NCBI RefSeq assembly: GCF_014698935.1
Contig: NZ_JACVMN010000001.1
Span: forward strand, 930,001-994,000
DNA from: Flagellimonas sp. S3867
GTDB taxonomy: Bacteria; Bacteroidota; Bacteroidia; Flavobacteriales; Flavobacteriaceae
DNA length: 64,000 bases
Direction of reading: 5' to 3'
Part shown: positions 1 to 7,980 of the stretch, in pieces
Numbering within the stretch: the stretch's first letter is position 1
Layout of the letters: each line of letters opens with the position of its first letter
Made by a program: the position numbers and the translations under genes
Notes under the pieces: model-generated
Database searches by the model: none
What the model was told of the DNA's origin: nothing
What the model saw: the letters and a program-made list of their open reading frames with translations, nothing else

Positions 1-2
1 AC

Positions 3-593
3 GAAACTATTTTCAAGAAATACAACAAACTGCTCAACACCAAACTCAAAGGGAAAAGTGTCTTGAACTATCTCACATCCCATGATGATGGTAGTCCTTT
101 TGACAAAGAACGCAAAAGACCTTTTTACACGGCCAATGTATTACTGTTGACTCCCGGAGCATCACAAGTGTACTATGGCGATGAAACTGCAAGAAGTTTG
201 ATTATCGAAGGTACTGAGGGAGATGCCACTCTGCGTTCGTTTATGAATTGGGAAGAATTGGATAGCCTGCCCCAAACCCAAAAAATACACAAGCACTGGC
301 AAAAATTAGGACAGTTTCGAAGAAATCATCCCGCAGTTGGTGCTGGACGTCACAAAAGATTGGCTAAATCGCCTTACGTATTTTCCAGAACCTATATGGA
401 TGGGGATTACAAGGATAAGGTTGTGGTCGGTTTGGATTTACCTAAAGGTAAAAAATCCCTTTGGGTAAAGGGATTCTTTGGTGATGGCACAAAATTGTTT
501 GACACCTATTCTGAAACAGAGGTTATGGTCAATAAGGGAAAAGTTATTCTCGAAAATGACTTTGATATTGCCCTTTTAGAATTGGTTGAATAA
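3..593 (+). CDS. Alpha-amylase family glycoside hydrolase (GH13), C-terminal part
   Basis: The reading frame is already open at base 3 and runs to a TAA at 591-593, so the 5' end lies outside the window. The visible part contains LTSHDDGSPF, which fits GH13 conserved region IV with the HD pair that stabilises the transition state. It continues with the end of the TIM barrel (PGASQVYYGDE) and a short beta-rich C-terminal domain. GH13 enzymes hydrolyse or transfer alpha-glucans; the exact specificity and the presence of a signal peptide cannot be judged from this fragment. Its stop codon directly abuts the stop of the convergent VOC gene, with no base between them. Confidence 0.85.
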   Translation, partial: ETIFKKYNKLLNTKLKGKSVLNYLTSHDDGSPFDKERKRPFYTANVLLLTPGASQVYYGDETARSLIIEGTEGDATLRSFMNWEELDSLPQTQKIHKHWQKLGQFRRNHPAVGAGRHKRLAKSPYVFSRTYMDGDYKDKVVVGLDLPKGKKSLWVKGFFGDGTKLFDTYSETEVMVNKGKVILENDFDIALLELVE

Positions 594-971
594 TTATTCT
601 CTGGAATGCAATGCAATTCGATTCCCCTCAGAATCTGAAAATACGCCCATATACCCAATATCTGGACTTATCTGTGTTTTTGGCCTAATGATTTTTCCTC
701 CGGCACTTTCAATTCGGTCCAATTCATTTTGCACATTGGAGCTGGCAAAATATATCAGTACGCCATCAGTCTCACTGGGTTTATAACTCTCTTGCTGAAT
801 TAAGGAGCCATTGGCTCCGGGCTTTCCTTCAGCCCATGGAAACCATCCCATTAGAGTACCTCCAAAATCCTGTACTTGAACGTCTATCTGAAAAACCGCA
901 TCGTAAAAAGCTTTGGCCCGATCCATGTTCGTAACCGGAATTTCAAACCAGCCTACCATATTTTGTTCCAT
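594..971 (-). CDS. VOC (glyoxalase/bleomycin resistance) family protein
   Basis: A 125-residue protein of the vicinal oxygen chelate fold. It opens with WFEIPVTNMDRAKAFYDAVF, the typical first beta-alpha unit, and ends with GVFSDSEGNRIALHS, the usual final strand with the DxxGN motif. Members bind a divalent metal in dioxygenases, isomerases or resistance proteins; this short stand-alone type, similar to YaeR/PhnB-like proteins, has no assigned substrate. The stop of the SRPBCC gene upstream lies 2 bases before this ATG, so the two are probably co-transcribed, a pairing that suggests small-molecule binding but proves nothing. Confidence 0.85.
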   Translation of the reverse strand: MEQNMVGWFEIPVTNMDRAKAFYDAVFQIDVQVQDFGGTLMGWFPWAEGKPGANGSLIQQESYKPSETDGVLIYFASSNVQNELDRIESAGGKIIRPKTQISPDIGYMGVFSDSEGNRIALHSRE

Positions 972-973
972 AA

Positions 974-1501
974 TTATTTCTCTAAAACCGCTTTTAAACT
1001 GGCTAACCCTTCTTCAAAATCTCCGCCAACAGCCTTGTCCATATTCATGAACAACATAAAAATACTGGTCGGGAATTTGTTTTTTCCTGAAAAGCCCCAA
1101 GTAACCTTAGTGTTACCTGAACCTACATCTTCCGTAATTAAATAAGCATCAGAAGTGGATTTCCATGGCTTTAAGAAACGGAGTTCAGATTCAACACGCT
1201 CACCATCCACAATTTTAGTTAACTCTTGCTCCCCTTCACCAACCTCTTTGTTCCCAAGCCAATAACTCGTAGCTCCCACTTCTCCATCAGTTCCTGTGAA
1301 CTTCTTTTCCATATTGGGGTCTTTTTTATTCCAAGGGGACCATGCATCTTGATTTTTCAAAAAACGAAGATTCTCAAAAACTTCATTCTTGGGTTTGGCA
1401 ATTTCTATAGATCTAGAGACGTCATAGCTTTTTGGCGCGATCATTGCCAATATCAGAATCAATAAAACGATTCCTGCTAAAATGTAAAGTAGTGTAGTCA
1501 T
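974..1501 (-). CDS. SRPBCC (START/Bet v1-like) family protein with N-terminal membrane anchor
   Basis: 175 residues. Residues 4-22 form one hydrophobic segment (LLYILAGIVLLILILAMI) that should anchor the protein in the membrane. The rest reads as a polyketide-cyclase/SRPBCC domain: SRSIEIAKPKNEVFENL at the start, a strand with VTWGFSGKN near residue 140, and a long C-terminal helix. The SRPBCC fold makes a deep hydrophobic ligand pocket. The ligand is unknown. It lies just upstream of the VOC gene in a likely two-gene transcript. Confidence 0.82.
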   Translation of the reverse strand: MTTLLYILAGIVLLILILAMIAPKSYDVSRSIEIAKPKNEVFENLRFLKNQDAWSPWNKKDPNMEKKFTGTDGEVGATSYWLGNKEVGEGEQELTKIVDGERVESELRFLKPWKSTSDAYLITEDVGSGNTKVTWGFSGKNKFPTSIFMLFMNMDKAVGGDFEEGLASLKAVLEK

Positions 1502-1541
1502 TTGATTTAAAAATTGGTTACCTCCTAAAATACAAAAAAGT

Positions 1542-2195
1542 TCATTTTGTATGGTATCTGTCTATAATACCTTCCACATCTTTGATGGTTTTTTTGGTCC
1601 AATCCAATCGTTTTTCAAGGATTTCCTCTTCCAAAAGTTCCCAATCCGCATCAGATTCCCTCAGTTTTTGGGTCAATTGTTGGATAATAATTGCTGCAGA
1701 AACGGAAATATTAAGGCTTTCGGAGAAACCGACCATCGGAATTTTCAAATAGCCATCAGCCCTCTGCATCACTTCATCACTCAGACCTTCTTTTTCAGTT
1801 CCAAAAAAGAGGGCAGTTTTGGTGTTCATTTTAAAATCAGCCAGAAATTGCGAATCATTATGAGGGGTTGTTGCAATAATTTGATAGCCCATGTCCTTCA
1901 ACCTGCCAATGCATTGCGTTGTCGTCTGATATCGGCTTACATCTACCCATTGCTCTGCACCCATTGCAATATTTTTGTCCAATCGTTGTCCAAACCGGTC
2001 CTCAATCACGTGGACCTCTTGAAGTCCAAAAGCATCACAACTCCGAATTACTGCGCTAGTGTTATGAAGTTGAAATACGTCTTCGATTGCAACCGTAAGA
2101 AACTTGGTCCTGTTTTGGAGTACCTCTAAAAAACGCTGTTTGCGTTCTTTGGTTAGGTAGCCTTCCAGATATGTCAATAAATCATGGTCGAACAT
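1542..2195 (-). CDS. trmH: tRNA (guanosine-2'-O-)-methyltransferase TrmH (SpoU family)
   Basis: 217 residues, counted from the ATG at 2195. A TTG three codons upstream is possible, but the sequence MFDHDLLTYLEGYLT is the usual flavobacterial start. The three SpoU/SPOUT motifs are present: HNTSAVIRSCDAFG (44-57, with the Arg of motif 1), FGTEKEGLS (131-139) and IPMVGFSESLNISVSAA (152-168), which form the trefoil-knot SAM site. The length and the N-terminal region resemble TrmH, which methylates the ribose of G18 in tRNA, more than RlmB. The specificity is inferred from these features. It ends 40 bases before the SRPBCC gene on the same strand. Confidence 0.85.
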   Translation of the reverse strand: MFDHDLLTYLEGYLTKERKQRFLEVLQNRTKFLTVAIEDVFQLHNTSAVIRSCDAFGLQEVHVIEDRFGQRLDKNIAMGAEQWVDVSRYQTTTQCIGRLKDMGYQIIATTPHNDSQFLADFKMNTKTALFFGTEKEGLSDEVMQRADGYLKIPMVGFSESLNISVSAAIIIQQLTQKLRESDADWELLEEEILEKRLDWTKKTIKDVEGIIDRYHTK

Positions 2196-2225
2196 AAACA
2201 CCAAAATAACGAAAATTGAATTTCT

Positions 2226-2233
2226 TATTTTTG
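2226..2233 (+). promoter_or_regulatory. Possible -7 box (TATTTTTG) of the Sir2 gene
   Basis: TATTTTTG matches the Bacteroidota -7 consensus TAnnTTTG and lies 46 bases before the ATG of the deacylase gene. No convincing TTTG is seen at the -33 position. A small inverted repeat (CCCTTAA...TTAAGGG) falls in the presumed leader. Confidence 0.35.
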
Positions 2234-2279
2234 AAAGTATCCCTTAAGGGGACTTTAAGGGTGTCCAAAACTACCATAA

Positions 2280-2972
2280 ATGACAAAAAAGAAAATAGTT
2301 GTCCTCACCGGAGCGGGAATGAGTGCCGAAAGTGGTTTGAAGACTTTCAGGGATGCCAACGGTCTTTGGGAAGGTCACGATGTAATGGAAGTTGCCTCAC
2401 CCCAAGGTTTTGCAAAAAATCCGGAATTGGTTCTTGAATTTTACAATCAGCGACGAAGACAACTTTTGGAAGTTTCTCCAAACACAGGACACCAAGCTTT
2501 GGTTACTTTGGAAGAACATTTTGATGTGAGCATCGTTACCCAAAATGTGGACAATCTGCACGAACAGGCGGGAAGTTCAAATGTGATTCATTTACATGGA
2601 GAATTGTTCAAAGTACGTAGTATTGCTAATGAAAATCATGTCTTGGATTGGAAAAAAGACCTGGTTTTAGGGGATTTGGATGAAAATGGACATCAATTAA
2701 GGCCACATATTGTTTGGTTTGGTGAAATGGTCCCAATGCTGGAAACCGCTGCATACATCACCCAACAAGCTGATATTTTAATTATCATAGGCACTTCTAT
2801 GCAGGTATACCCCGCAGCCAGTTTAATCAATTATGCTCCTCAGGAAACTCCCATATATTTTGTAGATCCACGACCCAACATCAGTGCTTCAGGCTATAAA
2901 AATTTGGTGATTATTTCCACAACTGCTACGGAAGGTGTCCCTACTCTTGTTGCTCAGCTATCTCGTAATTAG
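2280..2972 (+). CDS. cobB: Sir2 family NAD-dependent protein deacylase (SIRT5/CobB type)
   Basis: 230 residues. NAD-binding GAGMSAESG is at 11-19, TQNVDNLHEQAG at 87-98, the catalytic His106 in HLHGELF, and RPHIVWFGE at 141-149. Tyr55 and Arg58 (FYNQRR) correspond to the pair that reads acidic acyl groups in SIRT5 and CobB, so desuccinylase or demalonylase activity is plausible. The stretch between HGELF and RPHIVWFGE, where most sirtuins have four zinc-binding cysteines, contains none; Bacteroidota homologues of this kind are known. It removes acyl groups from lysines using NAD. Its last 32 bases overlap the end of the convergent haem-binding gene. Confidence 0.9.
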   Translation: MTKKKIVVLTGAGMSAESGLKTFRDANGLWEGHDVMEVASPQGFAKNPELVLEFYNQRRRQLLEVSPNTGHQALVTLEEHFDVSIVTQNVDNLHEQAGSSNVIHLHGELFKVRSIANENHVLDWKKDLVLGDLDENGHQLRPHIVWFGEMVPMLETAAYITQQADILIIIGTSMQVYPAASLINYAPQETPIYFVDPRPNISASGYKNLVIISTTATEGVPTLVAQLSRN

Positions 2973-3426
2973 ATCTAGCCTTTTTTGCCCAATCCATCAA
3001 TAATTTCTTCTGGTCTTCGGAAAGTCTTGCATCCTGGTGTGTCCAGGTATACGAATTCAGCGGCATCTCTCCCTCTCCTACTTCTTCTATCAACTCTTCC
3101 AGTTTATGGTCCTTCTTTTTAACGGTATAGTTTTCCCAACCAGAAAAGTCCAAATGCTCGCGACCTTCTTCGATATGGCTGTCCAACCAATAGGAAACGG
3201 GGGCAATATTATTGTACCAAGGATAGCGTGTGTTCGCACTGTGACAATCATAACAAGCAGTTTTCAAAACCATCTTTACGGCTTCAGAAGGTTTTGTTTC
3301 CGATTCAAAAGTTGCAACATACGTATTAAGATCAGCTTGGTTTTTTGCAGGTCGGTAGAATTGCATTCCAATTAGTACAATCAATAAGAATATGGCCGTT
3401 TTTTTTGCTATTTTCATCACTCGCAT
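2941..3426 (-). CDS. Haem-binding domain protein, membrane-anchored (Haem_bd family)
   Basis: 161 residues with an N-terminal hydrophobic helix (about 9-21) that places the domain in the periplasm. The sequence TACYDCHSANTRYPWYNNIAPVSYWL (start at residue 57) carries the single c-type CxxCH haem motif (58-62) and the aromatic pattern of the family formerly called cytochrome P460-like/Haem_bd. The C-terminal part has EMPLNSYTWTHQDARLS, also typical. An electron-transfer or redox-sensing role is inferred. A second in-frame ATG three codons in (3417) is an alternative start. The gene overlaps the Sir2 gene by 32 bases at their ends. Confidence 0.85.
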   Translation of the reverse strand: MRVMKIAKKTAIFLLIVLIGMQFYRPAKNQADLNTYVATFESETKPSEAVKMVLKTACYDCHSANTRYPWYNNIAPVSYWLDSHIEEGREHLDFSGWENYTVKKKDHKLEELIEEVGEGEMPLNSYTWTHQDARLSEDQKKLLMDWAKKARSNYEIAEQQE

Positions 3427-3446
3427 TTTAGTAAAAATAAGTTTTT

Positions 3447-4019
3447 GTGACAGAACAGCAATTGCACATCGCGTTAAATTCAGGTCGGCTTTCCAAGGCG
3501 GAAATAAATCAACTTGTTGATCAATTGTCTACACAACCTGAGTTGACCGGATATTTGCTTCAGGAAGTATTTGATCAGGACAGCACTGATTCGTTCAGTG
3601 CCAGTTGGACATTTGATCATTTGATGCGAAAAAAATTGGTGTACCTCCTGCCGCATTTTGAAAAATTTACCCAAGGCTTGGCAGGGTTAAAATCCGAATC
3701 CATCATCAGGTCCATGGCACATGTGTGCGAATTTTCAATGGAAGCTTATTTTAAGATAAAGGACAGCGTTTTTACAAAAAATATAACTTCAGAACAGTTG
3801 GAACGCATATTAACTGCCTGTTTTGATTGGTTAATCGGCAACCACAAAGTGGCAGCCAAAGTTTTTGCCATGAGCAGTTTATACTATTTGGGCCAAAAAT
3901 ACGACTGGGTTCACCCTGAACTAAAAATGGTATTGGAACAACAGCAGCATAATGACAGTGCCGGGTACAAATCCAGAGCGAGAAAAACATTGACAGAATT
4001 GAAGAAACTTGGCTTTTAA
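3447..4019 (+). CDS. Conserved hypothetical alpha-helical protein next to purB
   Basis: 190 residues, GTG start. The sequence is predicted all-helical and soluble, with HEAT-like helical pairs such as LVYLLPHFEKFTQGL and FDWLIGNHKVAAKVFAMSSLYYLG, and it ends with a basic helix. I recognise no catalytic motif. The gene sits 46 bases before purB on the same strand, as an uncharacterised gene often does in flavobacteria, so it may share the purB transcript. A HEAT-like scaffold or binding role is a guess. Confidence 0.7.
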   Translation: MTEQQLHIALNSGRLSKAEINQLVDQLSTQPELTGYLLQEVFDQDSTDSFSASWTFDHLMRKKLVYLLPHFEKFTQGLAGLKSESIIRSMAHVCEFSMEAYFKIKDSVFTKNITSEQLERILTACFDWLIGNHKVAAKVFAMSSLYYLGQKYDWVHPELKMVLEQQQHNDSAGYKSRARKTLTELKKLGF

Positions 4020-4065
4020 ACTCCTTAACTAATAAGTATCTTTGCGCTTTCATAAAAAGCGGTCA

Positions 4066-5409
4066 ATGTCTTTAAACCAACTTAATGCCATCTCTCCTAT
4101 CGATGGCAGATATCGAAACAAAACTGAAGCTTTAGGGAATTATTTTTCGGAAGAAGCACTGATAAAATATCGGGTTCAAGTGGAAATTGAATATTTTATT
4201 GCGCTTTGCGAGATTCCGCTGCCGCAATTGGCCGATTTTGACACCTCCAAGTTTTCTGAACTTCAGAAAATCTATCAAAATTTTTCGGTTGATGATGCTA
4301 CTGTCATTAAAGACATTGAAAAGACCACAAACCATGATGTAAAAGCGGTTGAATATTTTATCAAACAAAAGTTTGATGCTCTTGGATTTGAAAAACACAA
4401 GGAGTTTATACATTTTGGGTTGACCTCTCAAGATATTAATAACACTGCCATTCCATTGTCCATCAAAGAGGCAATGAACGATGTTTATGTACCACTTTAT
4501 TTTGAAGTTTTTGAAAAACTAAAAGCTTTGGCATCAGAATGGGCAGATATTCCCATGTTGGCCCGAACCCATGGACAGCCGGCCTCCCCAACTCGATTGG
4601 GCAAGGAAATCGATGTTTTTGTGGAACGCCTGAAAGAGCAGTTCAACTTATTGAACGATATTCCAAGTGCTGCGAAATTTGGTGGCGCAACCGGAAATTA
4701 TAACGCGCATAAGGTTGCTTATCCAGCAATTGATTGGAAAGCTTTTGGGCAGCAATTTGTCCAAGAGAAATTAGGGCTATACCATTCCTTCCCTACTACG
4801 CAAATTGAACATTATGATCATATGGCGGCTTTGTTCGATTGTTTGAAGCGCATCAACACCATTTATATTGATTTGAATCGGGACATCTGGACCTATATTT
4901 CTATGGACTATTTCAAGCAGAGAATCAAAAAAGGTGAAGTTGGTTCCTCAGCCATGCCTCACAAAGTGAATCCTATTGATTTTGAAAATTCTGAAGGAAA
5001 TTTAGGTTTGGCCAATGCCATTTTTGAACATTTGTCGGCAAAATTGCCGGTCTCGAGATTACAGCGTGACCTAACGGACAGTACGGTGCTTAGAAATGTC
5101 GGTGTGCCTTTTGCACATACGCAAGTGGCCTTCTTGTCAACCCTCAAAGGATTGAACAAATTGGTTTTGCATGCGGAAAAATTTGAGCAGGACTTGGAAA
5201 ATAACTGGGCTGTGGTGGCGGAGGCCATTCAGACCATTTTAAGACGCGAGGGTTATCCCAACCCATACGAAGCCCTTAAGGGCTTGACACGAACCAACGA
5301 AAAGATTACCCAAAAATCCATTGCTGATTTTATCGATACCCTCAAAGTTTCGGATACGATAAAAGGTGAGCTTAAACAAATAACTCCAGCGAATTATACA
5401 GGGGTTTGA
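4066..5409 (+). CDS. purB: Adenylosuccinate lyase
   Basis: 447 residues, counted from the ATG at 4066 (MSLNQLNAISPIDGRY). An in-frame TTG at 4042 would add eight residues with no family similarity. The fumarase/aspartase-superfamily signature GSSAMPHKVNP lies at 293-303, and ARTHGQPASPTRLGKE supplies the catalytic His region. PurB removes fumarate from SAICAR and from adenylosuccinate in purine synthesis and forms homotetramers in the cytosol. The SPIDGRY start marks the E. coli-type (class 2) subfamily. The start of a second purine gene, purL, lies at the far end of the window. Confidence 0.97.
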   Translation: MSLNQLNAISPIDGRYRNKTEALGNYFSEEALIKYRVQVEIEYFIALCEIPLPQLADFDTSKFSELQKIYQNFSVDDATVIKDIEKTTNHDVKAVEYFIKQKFDALGFEKHKEFIHFGLTSQDINNTAIPLSIKEAMNDVYVPLYFEVFEKLKALASEWADIPMLARTHGQPASPTRLGKEIDVFVERLKEQFNLLNDIPSAAKFGGATGNYNAHKVAYPAIDWKAFGQQFVQEKLGLYHSFPTTQIEHYDHMAALFDCLKRINTIYIDLNRDIWTYISMDYFKQRIKKGEVGSSAMPHKVNPIDFENSEGNLGLANAIFEHLSAKLPVSRLQRDLTDSTVLRNVGVPFAHTQVAFLSTLKGLNKLVLHAEKFEQDLENNWAVVAEAIQTILRREGYPNPYEALKGLTRTNEKITQKSIADFIDTLKVSDTIKGELKQITPANYTGV

Positions 5410-5457
5410 TGAGGTTCTGGCTGAACACTTTTGCAGGTTCAACGTGATAGTTATTTT

Positions 5458-6273
5458 TTACCCCTCTTTATGGATTTCTACCTGATGTGGGTATGGAATT
5501 TCTATTCCTGCACCATCCAAGGCCAGTTTACAGTTTTCATAGGTCGCAAAATAAACATCCCAATAATCTTCCGGTCTGCAAAATGGACGCACGGCAAAGT
5601 TTACCGAGCTATCGGCCAATTCCATTACATTTACTGAAGGTGCCGGGTCTGTCAAAACTTGTGTATTGGAGGTCAATACATTCATCAAGACTTCTTTGGT
5701 CTTTTTAATGTCTTCTCCATAGCCAACTCCAATAACGGTATCCACTCTAATCTTGCCTTCAGCAGTGTAATTAACAATGTTTCCATTGGCCATTGCACCA
5801 TTAGGTACAATAGCCAATTTATTTTCGGGAGTGGTCAGTTTGGTCGTGAAAATCTCAATTTCCTTTACCACGCCCAAAACACCTTGGGCTTCAATCAAAT
5901 CTCCTAGACGATAAGGTTTAAAAATCATGATCAAAACCCCTCCAGCAAAATTGGAAAGTGAACCTTGTAAAGCTAATCCAATGGCCAAACCGGCGGCAGC
6001 TATCACCGCGGCAAATGTGGTGACGTCCACTCCAAGTCTTGAAATCACTATAATAATCAAGAATACTTTAAGCGCCCAGGTACATAAATTGAGCAAGAAT
6101 CTTTGTAGGGATTCGTCATATTTGCTCTTTGACATTACATTTCGTGTGGCTCCAATGATTCTTTTAATAACCCATGAACCGATAATATAGATGAGTATCG
6201 CTGTGATCAACTTAGGACCGAACTCTTTGGCCAGATCTAATCCGTAATCCATCCATTCCTGTGCTTTTTCCAT
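5458..6273 (-). CDS. mscS: Mechanosensitive ion channel, MscS family (small conductance)
   Basis: 271 residues. There are three membrane helices in the first 120 residues, the third being the pore helix AAAGLAIGLALQGSLSNFAGG, rich in Ala and Gly as in MscS TM3. The cytoplasmic beta domain follows, with the strand pattern GDLIEAQGVLGVVKEIEIF and the VPNG motif (AIVPNGAMANGNI). Such channels release osmolytes during hypo-osmotic shock. The length is close to that of E. coli MscS. It stands alone, convergent with purB. Confidence 0.93.
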   Translation of the reverse strand: MEKAQEWMDYGLDLAKEFGPKLITAILIYIIGSWVIKRIIGATRNVMSKSKYDESLQRFLLNLCTWALKVFLIIIVISRLGVDVTTFAAVIAAAGLAIGLALQGSLSNFAGGVLIMIFKPYRLGDLIEAQGVLGVVKEIEIFTTKLTTPENKLAIVPNGAMANGNIVNYTAEGKIRVDTVIGVGYGEDIKKTKEVLMNVLTSNTQVLTDPAPSVNVMELADSSVNFAVRPFCRPEDYWDVYFATYENCKLALDGAGIEIPYPHQVEIHKEG

Positions 6274-6364
6274 AGTTATATTCTTGATTTGTTAGTGTTC
6301 TTGTTATGAGACACTAAGATAAAAAGAAGGTCACACAAAATGCATTAATCGTATAAAACAAAAA

Positions 6365-6384
6365 CGGGCAACTAAAGTTACCCG
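6365..6384 (-). terminator. Intrinsic terminator for the small lipoprotein gene
   Basis: CGGGcAACT / AGTTaCCCG forms a nine-pair stem with one mismatch and a two-base loop. On the minus strand it is followed by TTTTGTTTTAT. It lies 34 bases past the stop of the lipoprotein gene and is almost the same sequence as the hairpin at 7934-7953. Confidence 0.75.
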
Positions 6385-6417
6385 CTAGCCCATTTATTGC
6401 CAATAGTCTTATAAAAA

Positions 6418-6762
6418 TCACTCAACGGTTATGCGTAAGACAGTTAAAGATTTGCTGTAATCTTGATTTCCGGGTGATATTCTCCAGGTAATCTCAACAA
6501 TATCAAGACCTTTAAAATCCTTTTTGGGAATGTAAACGAAGAACAGACCCCCTCTAACCCCGTCATATAAAATTTCACTCATTAAATGTGATCGCGCCTG
6601 TCTGGTAATACTATAACCTCCCTCAACTGGTAAATTTCCCAAATAATGGTACAGCTCTTGGTTTGATTTGGTCTTAATCTCTACCACGGTAACTGGAATG
6701 TCCTCTTCATTATCGCATGACACAACCAAAAAAATGATTGTGATAAAAAAGAATAATCTCAT
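6418..6762 (-). CDS. Small hypothetical lipoprotein
   Basis: 114 residues. The start MRLFFFITIIFLVVSCDNEED is a signal peptide with a lipobox (VVSC, Cys16), followed by acidic residues. The remainder looks like a compact beta domain with no family I recognise. The gene begins 11 bases after the stop of the M57 protease gene and ends before a terminator hairpin, so the two form an operon. A role as partner or inhibitor of the protease is only a suggestion from position. Confidence 0.7.
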   Translation of the reverse strand: MRLFFFITIIFLVVSCDNEEDIPVTVVEIKTKSNQELYHYLGNLPVEGGYSITRQARSHLMSEILYDGVRGGLFFVYIPKKDFKGLDIVEITWRISPGNQDYSKSLTVLRITVE

Positions 6763-6773
6763 AACACTGAATA

Positions 6774-7757
6774 TTAATACAATGCCTGTAATGCCACAAT
6801 ATCGGAATCACTGAATTCACCATCTGTGGTACTCTCTAAGCAAGCTAAAAACAAAGAATCCATGTCAATATTATTCTGGGTAGGTGTTCCAGGTATGTGA
6901 ATGGCCCCTACACCAGCAGCACCCTCATTTCCACCATTTGGACATGAAATGGAACGATTAAAAAAATCGGTATGCCTCATGCCCAAGCAATGTCCGATTT
7001 CATGGGCTACCAAGCCTTCATTTGCGTTAATGGATTGATTGTTTGCAGCTACATGTATTCTGACTTCGCTGCCTGGATTGCCAAAACTGGGATACAAAGC
7101 GCTTCCACCTGGTTCATTGCTACCGGAGCCATGATCAATCACTACATTAATACCAGGAGTATAAAGTGGCCAAGATTCTTGCAACGTTCTTATGGTATAA
7201 AAATTTAAATCAAATTGAATGTCCAAATTTAAATTGTTGTAGTTCTCTACAGCTCGAACCAGACCTTCGGCAACATGATCCATATTTTGAAAATAAAAGA
7301 AGTTTATGGCCTTTACTTCAATTATTCTAACGCCATTATTAACACTTACCAGATGCGAAATACGATACTGACTATGCAAATCATCTATTTCAATTGGGTT
7401 TTTCTCATCCAAGCTGTTATTTTGGTCTTGATAGTTATCCGGATTTCGATTAAACAACCCTTCTTCGCTTATGTAACCGTCCCTTCCAATTTCATAAACT
7501 ATGGAGACCTGGCCAGATTTTGTGTCCCTAGACTCAAATACCCTCACATATTCTCCTTCAAAACCTGCTTTTTGAAAGTTTTCGATTTCCCTTTTTGACA
7601 ACCCATAGTCTTCAAGCAGGGTAAATTCTTTATGACCATTTAGTAAATCGGTCAACTCAGATTCAGTTAGCAAATTTGTTGTTTCCTTTGGCTCTACTGT
7701 ACATCCAAATACAATTAGCCCCACCAATAACACGACGATTTCGGTTAAGTTTTTCAT
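6774..7757 (-). CDS. M57-type metalloprotease lipoprotein (dual-action HEIGH family)
   Basis: 327 residues from the ATG at 7757, the start that gives a signal peptide (MKNLTEIVVLLVGLIVFGC) with Cys19 as the lipid-attachment residue. The frame continues 17 codons further up, but those residues would precede the signal. The zinc motif HEIGHCLGMRH is at 252-262, giving three His ligands and the catalytic Glu as in metzincins. The family is Bacteroidota-rich and expected at the cell surface or in the periplasm. It is followed by the small lipoprotein gene. Confidence 0.88.
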   Translation of the reverse strand: MKNLTEIVVLLVGLIVFGCTVEPKETTNLLTESELTDLLNGHKEFTLLEDYGLSKREIENFQKAGFEGEYVRVFESRDTKSGQVSIVYEIGRDGYISEEGLFNRNPDNYQDQNNSLDEKNPIEIDDLHSQYRISHLVSVNNGVRIIEVKAINFFYFQNMDHVAEGLVRAVENYNNLNLDIQFDLNFYTIRTLQESWPLYTPGINVVIDHGSGSNEPGGSALYPSFGNPGSEVRIHVAANNQSINANEGLVAHEIGHCLGMRHTDFFNRSISCPNGGNEGAAGVGAIHIPGTPTQNNIDMDSLFLACLESTTDGEFSDSDIVALQALY

Positions 7758-7876
7758 TTTTCCTGTTTTAAAAATTAGTAAATGATTTGGGGCTAGCTGA
7801 AATCGCATTTCAAATGTAGGAAAAATATTTATGCAATATTATTGCGTATATTAATAAACTGAACTAAAATCAAAAA

Positions 7877-7902
7877 AGGCAAATGCCCGTTGGAGTTTGC
7901 CT
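7877..7902 (-). terminator. Second hairpin with T-run downstream of the DUF4252 operon
   Basis: AGGCAAA pairs with TTTGCCT around a 12-base loop. On the minus strand it is followed by TTTTTTG. It lies about 30 bases beyond the stronger hairpin at 7934-7953 and could act as a back-up terminator. Confidence 0.5.
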
Positions 7903-7933
7903 CTTGGACGGGTCTACCCTATTGAAAAAAAAA

Positions 7934-7953
7934 CGGGCAACTAAAGTTGCCCG
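7934..7953 (-). terminator. Intrinsic terminator of the sigma/DUF4252 operon
   Basis: CGGGCAACT / AGTTGCCCG is a perfect nine-pair stem with a two-base spacer, followed on the minus strand by a run of nine T. It lies 27 bases after the stop of the last DUF4252 gene. Its sequence is nearly the same as that of the hairpin at 6365-6384, 1.57 kb away. Confidence 0.85.
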
Positions 7954-7980
7954 AATTCCGTTTTTTGATGTTTGTATTGG

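Noticed and set aside
2941..2972. Frameshift or assembly error at the overlap of the Sir2 and haem-binding genes
   Set aside because: Both C-termini read normally to their stops; short convergent overlaps are common and no repair is needed.
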